A program made the translations under genes and the position numbers. From Brevinema_A sp051647535 (GTDB taxonomy: Bacteria > Spirochaetota > Brevinematia > Brevinematales > Brevinemataceae): DNA of 64,000 nucleotides. Shown one piece after another: positions 41,464 to 51,626 of this stretch. Under the pieces are notes generated by a model, which worked only from the letters and a program-made list of their open reading frames with translations, made no database searches and was not told the origin of the DNA. Numbering within the stretch: position 1 is the stretch's first letter; each line of letters starts with the position of its first letter. The stretch lies in the NCBI GenBank assembly GCA_051647535.1, contig JBOFEA010000027.1, positions 1-64,000 of the forward strand. The letters are read 5' to 3'.

Positions 41464-42738
41464 ATGTCGTTTGAACAGAGATTTTTGTCTGTAGCAAATG
41501 CTGTTTCACAACAGCCATATTTACTTGCTATTAGGAATTCATTTTATAAATTGGTTCCGTTAATTTTGGTGGCGTCGTTTTACGTGCTTATTAATCAAGT
41601 TGTACTTTCTCAAGCGGTATTTGCTGATAACGATTTTTTAATATCTTTGAAAGATATTGGTGATAGAGTTTTTCGAGGAACGTTGGGAATAATTGCACTG
41701 CTGATGGTATTTTTAACAGCGTATAATTTAGCTGAATATTATAAAGAAGAACCTTTGTTTTACGGAGTTACTGCTTTAGGATGTTTAACAGCGATGTTGC
41801 CCGGAGCTCCTGAAGTATCAGTGAACGGTCAAATCGGTGGAGTATGGGGTATTCTAACGTTTACAGATACGTCTGCATCAGGAATGTTTGTTGCAATTTT
41901 GGTTGCAATATTAAGTACCGAAATATTAAGATTTTTGTCCCACCACGGACCTAAAATTAAACTCCCGGAAAATATTCCTACAATGGTTGCCAATTCCTTT
42001 TCTATTCTTATTCCTATTTCACTTACTTTTACAATTTTTGCTGTAATGGCGTATGTGCTTAATTATTTTTGGGCAGTGACGCTTTCACAATTAGTACAGA
42101 CGGCAATTCAAAAACCATTAGTGTCGGTTCTCCAAAATCCAATAGGATTTTTAGGAATGATAGGTTTTCAAAATTTGTTATGGGGATTTGGACTTCATGG
42201 CGGATTTATTCTTGGCCCTGTTATGGAACCTACACTATTGGTAGCGATTCAGGAAAATATTCAAAATGTTGAACAAGGACTTCCACCTGTAAACATTGTT
42301 TCCAAATCTTTTCTTGATGCATTTACATATATGGGCGGAGGAGGAAATACGATTTCTCTTATTATTGCGTTGTTTATTTTCTCAAAAAAGAAAGAAGAAC
42401 GCTTAATGGCGGATATGAGTTTTCTTCCCGGTTTGTTTAATATCAATGAACCTCTAATTTTTGGTCTTCCTATTGTGTTTAATCCTTTGTATATGATTCC
42501 TCTTATTATTGTTCCGATGGTTAACGGTCTTATTGCTTATTTAGCTACATCAGCAGGGTTGGTTAATAAAGCTATCGTTTTAATTCCTTGGACAACACCG
42601 CCTGTAATATCAGGATATTTAGCTACCGGTGGTGATTGGCGTGCTATTGTGCTTTCCTTAGCTCTCATTGCTATTGGTGTTGTGTTATATGCACCTTTTG
42701 TGATGTTATCCGGTAAAATACCTTCTCAATCCGAATAA
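41464..42738 (+). CDS. PTS sugar transporter EIIC, cellobiose/lactose type
   Basis: This integral membrane permease of the phosphotransferase system has 424 residues and about ten helices. The substrate-site motif NINEPLIFGLPIVFNP near residue 325 and the FGLHGGFILGP stretch are those of the Lac/Cel family (CelB-like). EIIB and EIIA, required for phosphorylation, are not in the window, so they must be encoded elsewhere. Strong RBS (AAGGAGG). It is a monocistronic unit ending in a terminator. The sugar (cellobiose, chitobiose, lactose or other) cannot be determined by eye. Confidence 0.9.
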   Translation: MSFEQRFLSVANAVSQQPYLLAIRNSFYKLVPLILVASFYVLINQVVLSQAVFADNDFLISLKDIGDRVFRGTLGIIALLMVFLTAYNLAEYYKEEPLFYGVTALGCLTAMLPGAPEVSVNGQIGGVWGILTFTDTSASGMFVAILVAILSTEILRFLSHHGPKIKLPENIPTMVANSFSILIPISLTFTIFAVMAYVLNYFWAVTLSQLVQTAIQKPLVSVLQNPIGFLGMIGFQNLLWGFGLHGGFILGPVMEPTLLVAIQENIQNVEQGLPPVNIVSKSFLDAFTYMGGGGNTISLIIALFIFSKKKEERLMADMSFLPGLFNINEPLIFGLPIVFNPLYMIPLIIVPMVNGLIAYLATSAGLVNKAIVLIPWTTPPVISGYLATGGDWRAIVLSLALIAIGVVLYAPFVMLSGKIPSQSE

Positions 42739-42762
42739 ATATGATTAAGCTTATATGATTTT

Positions 42763-42807
42763 AAAAACTCTTCTGAATATTTCTGTTTGGAAGAGTTTTT
42801 TATTTTT
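42763..42807 (+). terminator. Terminator after the PTS gene
   Basis: AAAAACTCTTC pairs with GAAGAGTTTTT over a 16-nt loop, followed by T's. Confidence 0.8.
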
Positions 42808-42889
42808 TCCGGTATCTGTCAATTTAAAACTTGTATTTGTTGTAATTTTATGATACAATAAAAATAACTATGCTATAGGAGTATTTGTT

Positions 42890-43873
42890 ATGCTGGAAAC
42901 TTGGATGAAGCATCGTTTTGCAATTTTTATCTTTTTAATGGCCGGGATAGTACATTACTTTTTTGGAGGAAGAAGTCCTTGGGTAATTTTAGCATCTTTG
43001 ATTACTATTTTCTTCACAATTTTATTTGAGCGTTTGTTTTATGAAAAACGAGGAATTTATATTTTTGCTCAAATAGGATTTATTACCGGTTATTTTTCAG
43101 GAGTTTTAGCTTGGAAATTTATACAAATGATCTATCCTGTCGAAATCCCAATAAATTTGGAACCGTACTTTATTGCGTGTTTCGGTTATTTGGGATATTA
43201 TATGCCTCTTATGTCTGTTTATCAACCAGGTGGTATTTTTCAAATGCCTTATAATGTTAATTCGTCTCTTCAATCTGCTTTGGATTACAAATTATTAGAT
43301 ACTAGTGTTATTATTGACGGTCGAATAAATGATATTATCAGTACCGGTTTCATTTCCGGTCATATTATTCTTCCTAAATTTGTTCTTAACGAACTCCAAG
43401 CATTAGCTGATTCTCAAGATAGTATTAAAAGAAGCCGTGCTCGAAGAGGGTTAGATGTACTAAATTTGTTAAGAGAACAAAAAAATATTACATTAAAGGT
43501 CACTTCCAAGGATTATCCTCAGATTAAAGGTGTTGACTCTAAGCTGATTTCGCTTGCTAAAGAAAAATCGTATTGTATTTTTACTAATGATTATAATCTC
43601 AATAAAATTGCCAAAATAGAAGGTGTTGAAGTATTAAATATTAATGATTTATCCAATGCGTTGAAACCGGTTTTGCTTCCCGGAGAAGAAATGGAACTGG
43701 AAGTCATAAAAGAAGGCAAGGAACCTGGTCAAGGAATCGGCTACATGCCTGATGGTACTATGGTGGTAGTTGCACAAGGTTCGCATTTAGTCGGCAGAAA
43801 ATTAAATGTAAAAGTCACAAGCATTCTTCAAACATCAGCCGGAAGAATTATTTTTACGGCAGCGGATGAATAA
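42890..43873 (+). CDS. YacL-type membrane PIN-TRAM protein
   Basis: It has 327 residues. Four membrane helices (residues about 8-110) precede a PIN nuclease-like domain starting LLDTSVIIDGRI near residue 137, with acidic residues in LDTS, LNELQALADSQD and FTNDYNL. A C-terminal TRAM domain (EVIKEGKEPGQGIGYMPDGT and later VKVTS) could bind RNA. This architecture is YacL. Its in vivo role is poorly defined; RNase activity is assumed from the fold. As in many bacteria it is next to an isoprenoid gene, ispF, starting 3 bp downstream. Confidence 0.9.
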   Translation: MLETWMKHRFAIFIFLMAGIVHYFFGGRSPWVILASLITIFFTILFERLFYEKRGIYIFAQIGFITGYFSGVLAWKFIQMIYPVEIPINLEPYFIACFGYLGYYMPLMSVYQPGGIFQMPYNVNSSLQSALDYKLLDTSVIIDGRINDIISTGFISGHIILPKFVLNELQALADSQDSIKRSRARRGLDVLNLLREQKNITLKVTSKDYPQIKGVDSKLISLAKEKSYCIFTNDYNLNKIAKIEGVEVLNINDLSNALKPVLLPGEEMELEVIKEGKEPGQGIGYMPDGTMVVVAQGSHLVGRKLNVKVTSILQTSAGRIIFTAADE

Positions 43874-43876
43874 TTA

Positions 43877-44344
43877 ATGTATAGAGTTTCTTTGGGATAT
43901 GATCTGCACAGACTGAAGCAGCAAGAGAATGGCAATGTTTTTTGTGGAGGAATATCTATTCCTTGTGATTTAATAGTTGACGGTGCTCATTCGGATGGAG
44001 ATGTTTTACTTCATGCGCTGACGGATGCTTTTTTAAGCTTGTGCTGTACCGATATTGGAATCGAATTTCCAAATACTGATCCTAAAAACAAAAATAGACC
44101 AAGTATTGAGTTTCTGAAATATGCGTTAGATAAAATTTATCAAGATTTTAAACCGATTAATATTGATATTGTCATGATATGTGATTACCCAAAAATCGGA
44201 AAATATGCTCCTATAATTCGTCAAAATTTGTCTTCAATAATTGGAATTTCCGATCAGGTAATTTCAGTACGCGGGAAAACAACAGAAGATACAAAACCTC
44301 TTATTATAGAGGCATATGTAAATATGTTAGTTCAAAAAATATAA
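43877..44344 (+). CDS. ispF: 2-C-methyl-D-erythritol 2,4-cyclodiphosphate synthase
   Basis: This non-mevalonate isoprenoid pathway enzyme forms MEcPP from CDP-ME-phosphate in the cytosol. It has 155 residues, the usual size. Zinc ligands Asp9, His11 (GYDLHRL) and His46 (SDGDVLLHALTDA) are present, as are the DIGIEFPNTDP loop and the C-terminal RGKTTEDTK. There is no separate ribosome site, and the 3-bp gap from the PIN-TRAM gene suggests coupled translation. ispD, often adjacent or fused, is not here. Confidence 0.95.
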   Translation: MYRVSLGYDLHRLKQQENGNVFCGGISIPCDLIVDGAHSDGDVLLHALTDAFLSLCCTDIGIEFPNTDPKNKNRPSIEFLKYALDKIYQDFKPINIDIVMICDYPKIGKYAPIIRQNLSSIIGISDQVISVRGKTTEDTKPLIIEAYVNMLVQKI

Positions 44345-44393
44345 ATATAACTTATCGTTGAATAATAAGTCATATATAATTAAAGAGAGTTTC

Positions 44394-45404
44394 ATGTCAA
44401 ACAAACAATCAAATAACAATAGCAGTAAAAAAGAAAAATTTATTGAAAATGTCAAACTATTTTTCTCAACCTATGTGCTTGCTTTATTGATCAGAACGTT
44501 GGTGATAGAAGCATCCCAAATACCTTCTCAATCGATGGTACCTAATCTTATTGTTGGTGATATTTTAATGGTTGAAAAGCTGAGCTTAGGACCATATCTT
44601 CCTGTAATTAATAAAAAGTTTCCAAATTTTACTAATCCTAACGTTAATAATATGGTAGTTTTTGTTTCACCGGAGTGGGTTAGTCCTTCATTTGGAGATG
44701 AGTTGATAACATTTTTAACACTGTCGCTTGTTAACAAAGATAATACGTTTGCAAATCCTAAAATTTTGGTAAAGAGAGTTGTCGCCGGTCCTGGAGATGT
44801 ATTGGCGATGACTAATATGTCACTTTATCGAAATGGAATTTCTTTAAATAATGGAGTTGTGGATTCACAAAATCAAATATTATATAGTCATGGAAGACGT
44901 CAAGGTGTCATGAGTTATAAAATATTTCAAGAAAAAGAAGAACAGTATCAACGTTTAATACAGCATTTGGATGATGTTCTTTCTTTACCCGCAACTTCAA
45001 ATGTTGCTTTTGAAAATAAGAATTTTAATGAAGAGATTCGTACATTATTAATTCAAGGATTTCCTGAAGTTCGTATTCCTCAAAAAGGAGTAGAAATTGA
45101 TATTCAGAAACTCAATTATTATGAGCGTTATCTGCTGGCTTTATTAATTACAAGAGAAACAGGGATTCGTACCGGATATCAAGATGGAAATATTGTTCAA
45201 AATAATCAAATACTTTCAAAATGGATTCCTAATGATGATTATTATTTTATGATGGGTGATAATCGAGATTTCAGTGAAGACAGTAGATATTTTGGTTTTG
45301 TACCGCGTCAAAAAATTTACGGTAGAATATTATTTAGATATTGGCCGCTTACAAGAGCAACATTTAATGTTAACTTAAAAACTAAGGATATTAAGAAAAA
45401 ATAA
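44394..45404 (+). CDS. lepB: Signal peptidase I
   Basis: It cleaves signal peptides at the outer face of the inner membrane. It has 336 residues from the ATG at 44394 (weak RBS AAAGAGAG). One membrane helix near residues 22-40 is followed by the catalytic Ser47 (PSQSMVPNLIVGD). The general-base Lys is in LVKRVVAGPGDV, and the C-terminal box GDNRDFSEDSRYFGFVP is intact. A Lys/Asn-rich N-terminus and a roughly 100-residue insertion between boxes make it longer than average. It is the last gene of a unit with the PIN-TRAM and ispF genes. Confidence 0.93.
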   Translation: MSNKQSNNNSSKKEKFIENVKLFFSTYVLALLIRTLVIEASQIPSQSMVPNLIVGDILMVEKLSLGPYLPVINKKFPNFTNPNVNNMVVFVSPEWVSPSFGDELITFLTLSLVNKDNTFANPKILVKRVVAGPGDVLAMTNMSLYRNGISLNNGVVDSQNQILYSHGRRQGVMSYKIFQEKEEQYQRLIQHLDDVLSLPATSNVAFENKNFNEEIRTLLIQGFPEVRIPQKGVEIDIQKLNYYERYLLALLITRETGIRTGYQDGNIVQNNQILSKWIPNDDYYFMMGDNRDFSEDSRYFGFVPRQKIYGRILFRYWPLTRATFNVNLKTKDIKKK

Positions 45405-45436
45405 AAAAAAAGACACATTATGTGTCTTTTTTTTTA
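45403..45436. terminator. Bidirectional terminator between lepB and gyrB
   Basis: AAGACACA pairs with TGTGTCTT over a 3-nt loop, flanked by runs of A and T. Confidence 0.9.
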
Positions 45437-45449
45437 ATCTATATTGTTT

Positions 45450-47408
45450 TTAACCTATATCGTCTATATTTGTTACGAAATCAGTATTAGATAAAATAAA
45501 TTCTTTCTTTTCTACAGGATTACTGTTTTCACTCATTAATAATTCAATAGTAGCTCTGGTTAATATTTCATCTTGAATTTCTACACGCCGTAATTTTCTT
45601 GTAGAAGGATCCATTGTTGTGTCCCATAATTGATCGGCATTCATTTCACCAAGACCTTTATATCGTTGAAGATCTATTTTTTTATCTGTGAAACGAGAGC
45701 TTTTCAAATATTCGTCTTTTTCTCCATCGGAATAGGCATAGACCATATCTTTTCCTGCAGAAATTTTGTACAAAGGCGGTTGGGCGATATATAAATACCC
45801 TGCATGAATCAGCTCAGGCATAAAACGGTAAAAGAATGTTAACAACAAGATTTGAATATGAGATCCGTCAACATCGGCGTCTGTCATAATAATTACTTTA
45901 TGATACCGCAATCTTTCCAAATAATCTTCATTTTGTGTTAAAGAAGGATTAATACCCAAAGAGGCAAAAATCATACGAATAATTTCACTTTTGAGAGCAT
46001 CTTGTTTTTTTGCTACGTTAAGAATTTTTCCTCTTACAGGAAGGATAGCTTGTATTTCACGATTTCTTCCTTGTTTAGCTGAGCCTCCGGCGGAATCTCC
46101 TTCAACAATAAAGATTTCTTTTTTAGCAGGATCTTTGCTTGTACAATCCGCTAATTTTCCTGCAAGCATTGTTAAAGCTTCTTTTCGTTTTAATTTTCCG
46201 GATCTGGAGTTTTCCAAAGCTTTCTGAGCAGATTCAATTGCTTCCATTTCTTTGATAGATTTTTCTAAAATTTTTGTAGTAATATCACGATTTTTTTCTA
46301 AAAAGTTAGTCAAAGTATTTTCTACCAAATTACGTATAATAGAAAGAGTTTTGGTTGGTTCGGTAAGTTTATCTTTGGTTTGCCCTTTAAATTCGGCATT
46401 TGGAATACGGGTATTGATAATACACGTTAATCCTATTCCTAAACTTCGTTTGGAAACCATGCCTTTTTTATCGATTTTAAGGCGTTCTCCATATTGTTTC
46501 ATTAGTTTTTCGTAAGCCTGCCAAAACCCATCTACATGAAGTCCGTGGTTTTTAGTATGAATGGTGTTTACATAGCTTAACAGAAGAAGATCATCATTGG
46601 ATGTTCGATATTGAAAAGAAATATCAATAGAAATACCTTGATCACTACTTTTTATTCGAATCGGTTCATCAAATATAAGAGGTACATTTTTGTTTATTTC
46701 GTCTTTAAGATATTCTACAGCACCTTGTTCATAATAAAATTCATATTTGTTAGAGAGAGTTGTTTCTTCGCTTTCAGATCGTTGAAGAAGATTGATAAAG
46801 GTAATCCGCAATCCGGGATTAAGAAACGCACTTTGTTTAAGTCGAGTAATTAAAATATCAGGATTATAATGGCTAATATCATGAAAAATAGTGTTATCCA
46901 GTCGAAATCTTACAGTTGTGCCTTGCATTTTGGATGTTCCAATTTCATGAAGATCTTGAGTTTTGACACCTTTTTCGTATTTTATTCTATAAATTTTATT
47001 ATCACGACAGACGTCTACTTCCATAAATTCTGATAATGCGTTAACAACAGATAATCCGACGCCATGAAGTCCTCCAGATACCTGATAGGAATCTCTATCA
47101 AACTTACCACCAGCGTGAAGTTTGGTCATTACAAGTTCTATAGCAGGAATTTTTTCTGTTTTGTGAACATCAATAGGAATACCCCGTCCATCGTCTGAAA
47201 CTTCAAGAATACTGTTGGGATGTAAAGTGACAGTAATATTGCTTGCATGTCCGGCTAAATGTTCGTCAACAGAGTTGTCAATAATTTCGTAAGCACAATG
47301 GTGGTATCCCTCAATGCTTCTGTCGCCGATATACATATCGGGACGCATACGTATGTTTTCAGGAAAATCCAGTGCTATAATAGATGAAGCCGAGTAATTA
47401 TCGCTCAT
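45450..47408 (-). CDS. gyrB: DNA gyrase subunit B (type IIA topoisomerase B subunit)
   Basis: This ATPase subunit drives negative supercoiling. It has 652 residues, typical for GyrB. GHKL ATPase elements: EIIDNSVDEHLAG, DDGRGIPIDVHK, LHAGGKFD and GGLHGVGLSVVNALS. The TOPRIM domain has VEGDSAGGSAKQGRNRE and TDADVDGSHIQILLLTFFYR, and near the C-terminus QRYKGLGEMNADQLW. These are GyrB-like, but ParE cannot be fully excluded without alignment. It is followed 20 bp upstream on the same strand by a HAD phosphatase gene. Confidence 0.88.
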   Translation of the reverse strand: MSDNYSASSIIALDFPENIRMRPDMYIGDRSIEGYHHCAYEIIDNSVDEHLAGHASNITVTLHPNSILEVSDDGRGIPIDVHKTEKIPAIELVMTKLHAGGKFDRDSYQVSGGLHGVGLSVVNALSEFMEVDVCRDNKIYRIKYEKGVKTQDLHEIGTSKMQGTTVRFRLDNTIFHDISHYNPDILITRLKQSAFLNPGLRITFINLLQRSESEETTLSNKYEFYYEQGAVEYLKDEINKNVPLIFDEPIRIKSSDQGISIDISFQYRTSNDDLLLLSYVNTIHTKNHGLHVDGFWQAYEKLMKQYGERLKIDKKGMVSKRSLGIGLTCIINTRIPNAEFKGQTKDKLTEPTKTLSIIRNLVENTLTNFLEKNRDITTKILEKSIKEMEAIESAQKALENSRSGKLKRKEALTMLAGKLADCTSKDPAKKEIFIVEGDSAGGSAKQGRNREIQAILPVRGKILNVAKKQDALKSEIIRMIFASLGINPSLTQNEDYLERLRYHKVIIMTDADVDGSHIQILLLTFFYRFMPELIHAGYLYIAQPPLYKISAGKDMVYAYSDGEKDEYLKSSRFTDKKIDLQRYKGLGEMNADQLWDTTMDPSTRKLRRVEIQDEILTRATIELLMSENSNPVEKKEFILSNTDFVTNIDDIG

Positions 47409-47428
47409 AAACCAACCTCTTTATCAAT

Positions 47429-48073
47429 TTATAAATTATTATTTTTTTTGGGAAGACCTAGTCTCATTGATCCGTCAGCATTAACAGTAATTTGCTGTTT
47501 TGCGATTTCAAATAAAGGCAAATCATGAAGAGAATCCGAATACATTTTTTCTATAGAATATGCTTGATCCGGATAGTGTTGCTTCATAAATTCTTCAAGT
47601 CGTGATACCTTTTCGTAGTTTTTGCAGTTAAGTCCGATAATTTTGCTACTCATGAAATTAGAGGTTGATTGAAATCGTGTTCCAATAAGAAAAGATACTT
47701 TTAATTTATGGATAATAGGAAACAACATAATTTCAGGTGATGCAGAAATAATACAAGCAGTTAATCCTTCTTTTTGATCCAATTCAATTTGTGTGACGAC
47801 TTGGGGAAACAAATTTTTGGAATGGGTCATCCAAAAGGTTTCTATAAATTCCTTCCATTCGGTTTTTGTGAAGTATTTGATTAAATCGTATGTATTTTCT
47901 TTTAGTGTAAGCTGGGAGTCTAATCGAAGAAAATAGCGAACAATACTCAAAATCATCTTTGGGATTGCTTTTCTTGTTTTAGGATAATGTTTTAGAAGGT
48001 ATTTTAAAACCTCTATGCCTGTATCGCCATTAAACACGGTTCTGTCAAAGTCATAAACTGCCAAACGTAGCAT
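47429..48073 (-). CDS. HAD-superfamily phosphatase, SerB-like (subclass IB)
   Basis: It has 214 residues. The catalytic DxD motif is DFDRTVF (Asp8 and Asp10), a variant of DFDGT with Arg in the usual Gly place. CIISASPEIM is motif II, then KYEK-type Lys and MYSDSLHDLPLFE is the metal-binding motif IV. A helical cap lies between residues 17 and 95. Members hydrolyse small phosphoesters; the substrate is unknown. RBS AAGGAG. gyrB lies 20 bp downstream and may be co-transcribed. Confidence 0.85.
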   Translation of the reverse strand: MLRLAVYDFDRTVFNGDTGIEVLKYLLKHYPKTRKAIPKMILSIVRYFLRLDSQLTLKENTYDLIKYFTKTEWKEFIETFWMTHSKNLFPQVVTQIELDQKEGLTACIISASPEIMLFPIIHKLKVSFLIGTRFQSTSNFMSSKIIGLNCKNYEKVSRLEEFMKQHYPDQAYSIEKMYSDSLHDLPLFEIAKQQITVNADGSMRLGLPKKNNNL

Positions 48074-48302
48074 AATACAATCTCCTTGAGAGTTATTGAA
48101 ATTTTTATTAAATTTTTAGGTAGAGAATTTCAACAATATATATTTTAATATAAATAGTATTTTTTTGCAAATTTAATTTACTAATACTTTTGTTGAAAAA
48201 TGTTGAAAAATTTCTCTTTTCAAATTTTTGCTATTTTTCTGTTTCAATGTTAAAATCTTTTAAAATTGTATAATTTAAAATTGACATAATAATGGAGGTT
48301 AT

Positions 48303-49784
48303 ATGTTTAAGCCCTTTAAAATTACTATAGCGTTATTTTTGTTTTTAACTACAGTTTCTTGTGGAAACAATGGAACGTTAGGTGAATATGAATTAAATGG
48401 AAAAGTATTGAAAGTTTCCATTAAAGAATCCCTTGATGATATGAAATCATTGCTTGGCCAAGTTGATCCTAGTGATTTAGGGAGATTGGTTACTGATGTG
48501 GAATTTGCAAAAGATGTGATTTTTATCCGTTCGATGTTCCCTAATATTTTGTTGAGCGAAGCTCAAAAAATTTCGAACTATACAGAAGATGCTAATTTTA
48601 TTCAAATGAAAGATCAAAGACTTGCGTTGGTTCCTTTCAGAGCTGCAATCCAAAAAGGTCAGGAACAGATTCAAAAACAAGTAGATAAGCAAACTGTCGA
48701 AATTGCTGAAGTTTCTCGTATTATGTTTACAAATACAGGAAATCCTGACACAGATCAAGCATCGTTAGAAAGAGCTGAGGAAATTGTTGCAGTTCTTTCC
48801 CAATCCAGTAATGTTGTTTCCGAATTTGCTGTTATTGCCGAAAAAGAATCTCATGAACCTTTAGGATATCAAAACGGTGGTTACCTCAATAATATTATTC
48901 AAGGTGCTTATCCTGCATTGGATGAAGTTGTTTTTGTACAAAAGAAAGAAGGGCTTATTGATGAAGTTATTGTTGATGATTTTGGAACTTATGTTGTGTT
49001 GATTCATGCAAAAGCTAAAAAAGTTAAAGTTTCCGAATTAAATCCTTTTGAATTTAATGCTACAATAATGAATCTTCGCCAGCAATATATTAATTCCAAT
49101 ATTCAATTATTGTTTACTCAAAATACAGACGAATCAATTCTTCTTTCAAAGAAAGAGATTGCGTTTAATGATGTTAAAGATGATGCAAAAGTTGTAAAAT
49201 TTTGGAATAAAGCATATACTTTAGGACAAATTAAAGAAATACTTACTGCTATCAATAATAAAGATATCGTTATTGATAATAATCTTATTTTTTCTCAAGT
49301 GTTGATTTTTAATCAAGGAAATATGTCTCAATTATTGTATCAACTTGCTATTATATTAAAAACATATTCCCCTTCTTTCAAAAATTCAAAAGAAGTAAAA
49401 ATCCAACTCGATGAAGAAGCTAAAAATTTCGAGCTTGAAACTGCGCAAGGTTTTCTTCAAGAAAAATTAATGCAACAAGTTGATACCAATGTGACTCAAA
49501 TTGAAATTAAACAATTTTATGACAATAATCCTACTTCAAGACCTGTAGCATCTTTTGATAAAAATGAAAAGCCTATTTATAAAACCCTTGCTCAATCGCA
49601 GGACGATATTAAGCGTATGATTATCAATCAAAGATCTATTGCAGTTGAACAAGCGTACAAAAATGAATTAACAGAAACGTATAAAATTAAGTGGGATGAA
49701 AAAGGATTAGCTGCTTTTCAAGAAGGCTTAAATAAAGAATTAGAGAAAATGCAGCCATCCGGTACAGATGTTGTTGAAGAATAA
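48303..49784 (+). CDS. Lipoprotein with a parvulin-type prolyl-isomerase domain (SurA/PrsA-like)
   Basis: It has 493 residues. The signal ends TVSC (Cys20), so it is a lipoprotein. The region about 130-240 (VSRIMFTNTGNP, FAVIAEKESHEPLGYQNGGY, VFVQKKEGLIDEVIVDDFG, TYVVLIHAKAKK) matches the rotamase fold of parvulins. N- and C-terminal helical parts (the latter about 350-490) resemble the chaperone arms of SurA/PrsA. It likely helps fold exported proteins. Strong RBS (GGAGG). It precedes the RNase R gene by 30 bp. A second SurA-like protein lies at 14986. Confidence 0.82.
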   Translation: MFKPFKITIALFLFLTTVSCGNNGTLGEYELNGKVLKVSIKESLDDMKSLLGQVDPSDLGRLVTDVEFAKDVIFIRSMFPNILLSEAQKISNYTEDANFIQMKDQRLALVPFRAAIQKGQEQIQKQVDKQTVEIAEVSRIMFTNTGNPDTDQASLERAEEIVAVLSQSSNVVSEFAVIAEKESHEPLGYQNGGYLNNIIQGAYPALDEVVFVQKKEGLIDEVIVDDFGTYVVLIHAKAKKVKVSELNPFEFNATIMNLRQQYINSNIQLLFTQNTDESILLSKKEIAFNDVKDDAKVVKFWNKAYTLGQIKEILTAINNKDIVIDNNLIFSQVLIFNQGNMSQLLYQLAIILKTYSPSFKNSKEVKIQLDEEAKNFELETAQGFLQEKLMQQVDTNVTQIEIKQFYDNNPTSRPVASFDKNEKPIYKTLAQSQDDIKRMIINQRSIAVEQAYKNELTETYKIKWDEKGLAAFQEGLNKELEKMQPSGTDVVEE

Positions 49785-49814
49785 AAGGTAGTAAAAAAAT
49801 CAGGAGGAATATAG

Positions 49815-51590
49815 TTGACTCATAAAGATGTTATTCGTTATTTGGTACAGAACCGGCGGATTAAATTAAAATCTGTGTATCGTTTTTTCAATATTGAAAC
49901 AGCGGCACAAAAAAAAACGTTAACAGATATTCTTCAACAGCTGGAGCAGAGGCAACTGATTTCTTATGACAAATCCAAACGTACTATAGATGTTTTCCAA
50001 GAATTAATAAAAAAATCATTTGGTAGAGACCATAGTGATACAACAATCAAAAAGGAAAAACCGGATTTTGAGAAAAAGCAACTTTTCCCGGAATCACCGC
50101 AACTTGATTTTAAGTATATTGTGGATAAATATAATTTGCCTTTGGATTTTTCTCAGAATATACTTCAAGAGATATCTCGGCAGATTTGGAACAAATCTTC
50201 TATCAAATCTGATTCTGATAAAGAAAATAGAAAAGATCTACGCCGTCAATTTATTATAACAATTGACGGCGCTGATTCTAAAGATTTGGATGATGCTGTT
50301 AGTATTCATAGATCGCTTTTTGGGATATGGACGTTAGGAGTTCATATTGCTGATGTGTCTTACTATGTACCTCAAGGTTCGGCATTGGATCAGGAAGCCC
50401 TTAATAGAGCAAACAGTTATTATTTGATTGATAAGGTAATTCCTATGCTTCCTAAGAAGCTGTCTAATGATCTTTGTAGTTTGAATCCTAATGAAGATAA
50501 GAAAACAGTGAGTATATTTATTCGATTTAATTCCCATGGAAAAGTATTAGATTATAATATTATGCCCTCAACAATCAAAACTGCTTACCGTATGACTTAT
50601 GATAGAGTTGAAGAATTGATCAATAATGCTCCCGAAACAGATAAAAAGTTGTTAAATACTGTCAAATCAATGGCTAAACTTGCTAAGATTCTTAATAAAA
50701 ACAGGATCAAAGACGGCAGTATTGATTTCAATTTTAAAGAAAAAAAGATTAAACTTGACAGCTTAGGAAATCCCATTAAGGTTTATCAAAAAGACCGTTT
50801 GGATTCGGAACGTTTGATAGAAGAATTTATGCTGGCTGCCAATCAGGCTGTGGGTGATTTTCTTAACAAAAACGGATTAGGATTATATCGTGTGCACGAT
50901 ATTCCTTCATCCGAAAAATATGAAAAACTAAAAAGCTTTGCTGCTAAAAAGGGAATAAAATTATCTGATAAACCTAGTACGTTAGAGATTCAGAATTTCA
51001 TGAATGCATTGATTGATACTCCACTGCAGAGCAGTAGCGAAATAATGACTCTTCGTTCGATGTCTCAGGCTGTTTATCAGCGTGAAAATATAGGGCATTT
51101 CGGATTAGGATTTACGTTATATGCACACTTTACTTCTCCTATTCGTCGTTATGCTGATTTGGTTGTCCATCGATTTGTCAAGTATTATATTAATGAAAAT
51201 CGTGCAAAGAATAATCCTTATTCTACGGATGAACTGGATGAAATAGCAATGCATATTTCTTCACAAGAGCGTATTGCTATGGAAGCCGAACGTGAAATGA
51301 CAAAAATTAAATCTGTTCGTTTCATGAAACCTTTTGAAGGTCAAACATTTGCTGGAGTAGTAAGTTCGGTGACCCAATTTGGTATTTTTGTTGAGATTGA
51401 AAATTTTGGAATTGAGGCTCTTATTCGATATTCTGATATGTCTGAATATATGATTTTTAATGCAGATGATCTTTTGGCTTCTAATCGTAGAGGTAGTAAA
51501 GTAATTAAAATCGGAGATCTTTTGACCATTCGTATTACAAAAGTAAATACAGCTCGAGGATTTATTGATGCTCAAGAAGTTAATGGTTAA
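49815..51590 (+). CDS. rnr: Ribonuclease R, short form
   Basis: This processive 3'-5' exoribonuclease (RNB family) has 591 residues, much shorter than E. coli RNase R (813). An N-terminal winged-helix-like part (residues 1-65) is followed by a short linker; the cold-shock domains are not evident. The RNB catalytic core starts at about residue 145 (ITIDGADSKDLDDAV with the metal-binding Asp cluster, then GVHIADVSYYV and LYRVHDIPS). A C-terminal S1 domain (FAGVVSSVTQFGIFVEIENF) closes the protein. The start is TTG with AGGAGG 9 nt upstream. Confidence 0.88.
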   Translation: MTHKDVIRYLVQNRRIKLKSVYRFFNIETAAQKKTLTDILQQLEQRQLISYDKSKRTIDVFQELIKKSFGRDHSDTTIKKEKPDFEKKQLFPESPQLDFKYIVDKYNLPLDFSQNILQEISRQIWNKSSIKSDSDKENRKDLRRQFIITIDGADSKDLDDAVSIHRSLFGIWTLGVHIADVSYYVPQGSALDQEALNRANSYYLIDKVIPMLPKKLSNDLCSLNPNEDKKTVSIFIRFNSHGKVLDYNIMPSTIKTAYRMTYDRVEELINNAPETDKKLLNTVKSMAKLAKILNKNRIKDGSIDFNFKEKKIKLDSLGNPIKVYQKDRLDSERLIEEFMLAANQAVGDFLNKNGLGLYRVHDIPSSEKYEKLKSFAAKKGIKLSDKPSTLEIQNFMNALIDTPLQSSSEIMTLRSMSQAVYQRENIGHFGLGFTLYAHFTSPIRRYADLVVHRFVKYYINENRAKNNPYSTDELDEIAMHISSQERIAMEAEREMTKIKSVRFMKPFEGQTFAGVVSSVTQFGIFVEIENFGIEALIRYSDMSEYMIFNADDLLASNRRGSKVIKIGDLLTIRITKVNTARGFIDAQEVNG

Positions 51591-51626
51591 CGTTAATAAT
51601 ATGTTAATTCTATTAAGGAGATAACA

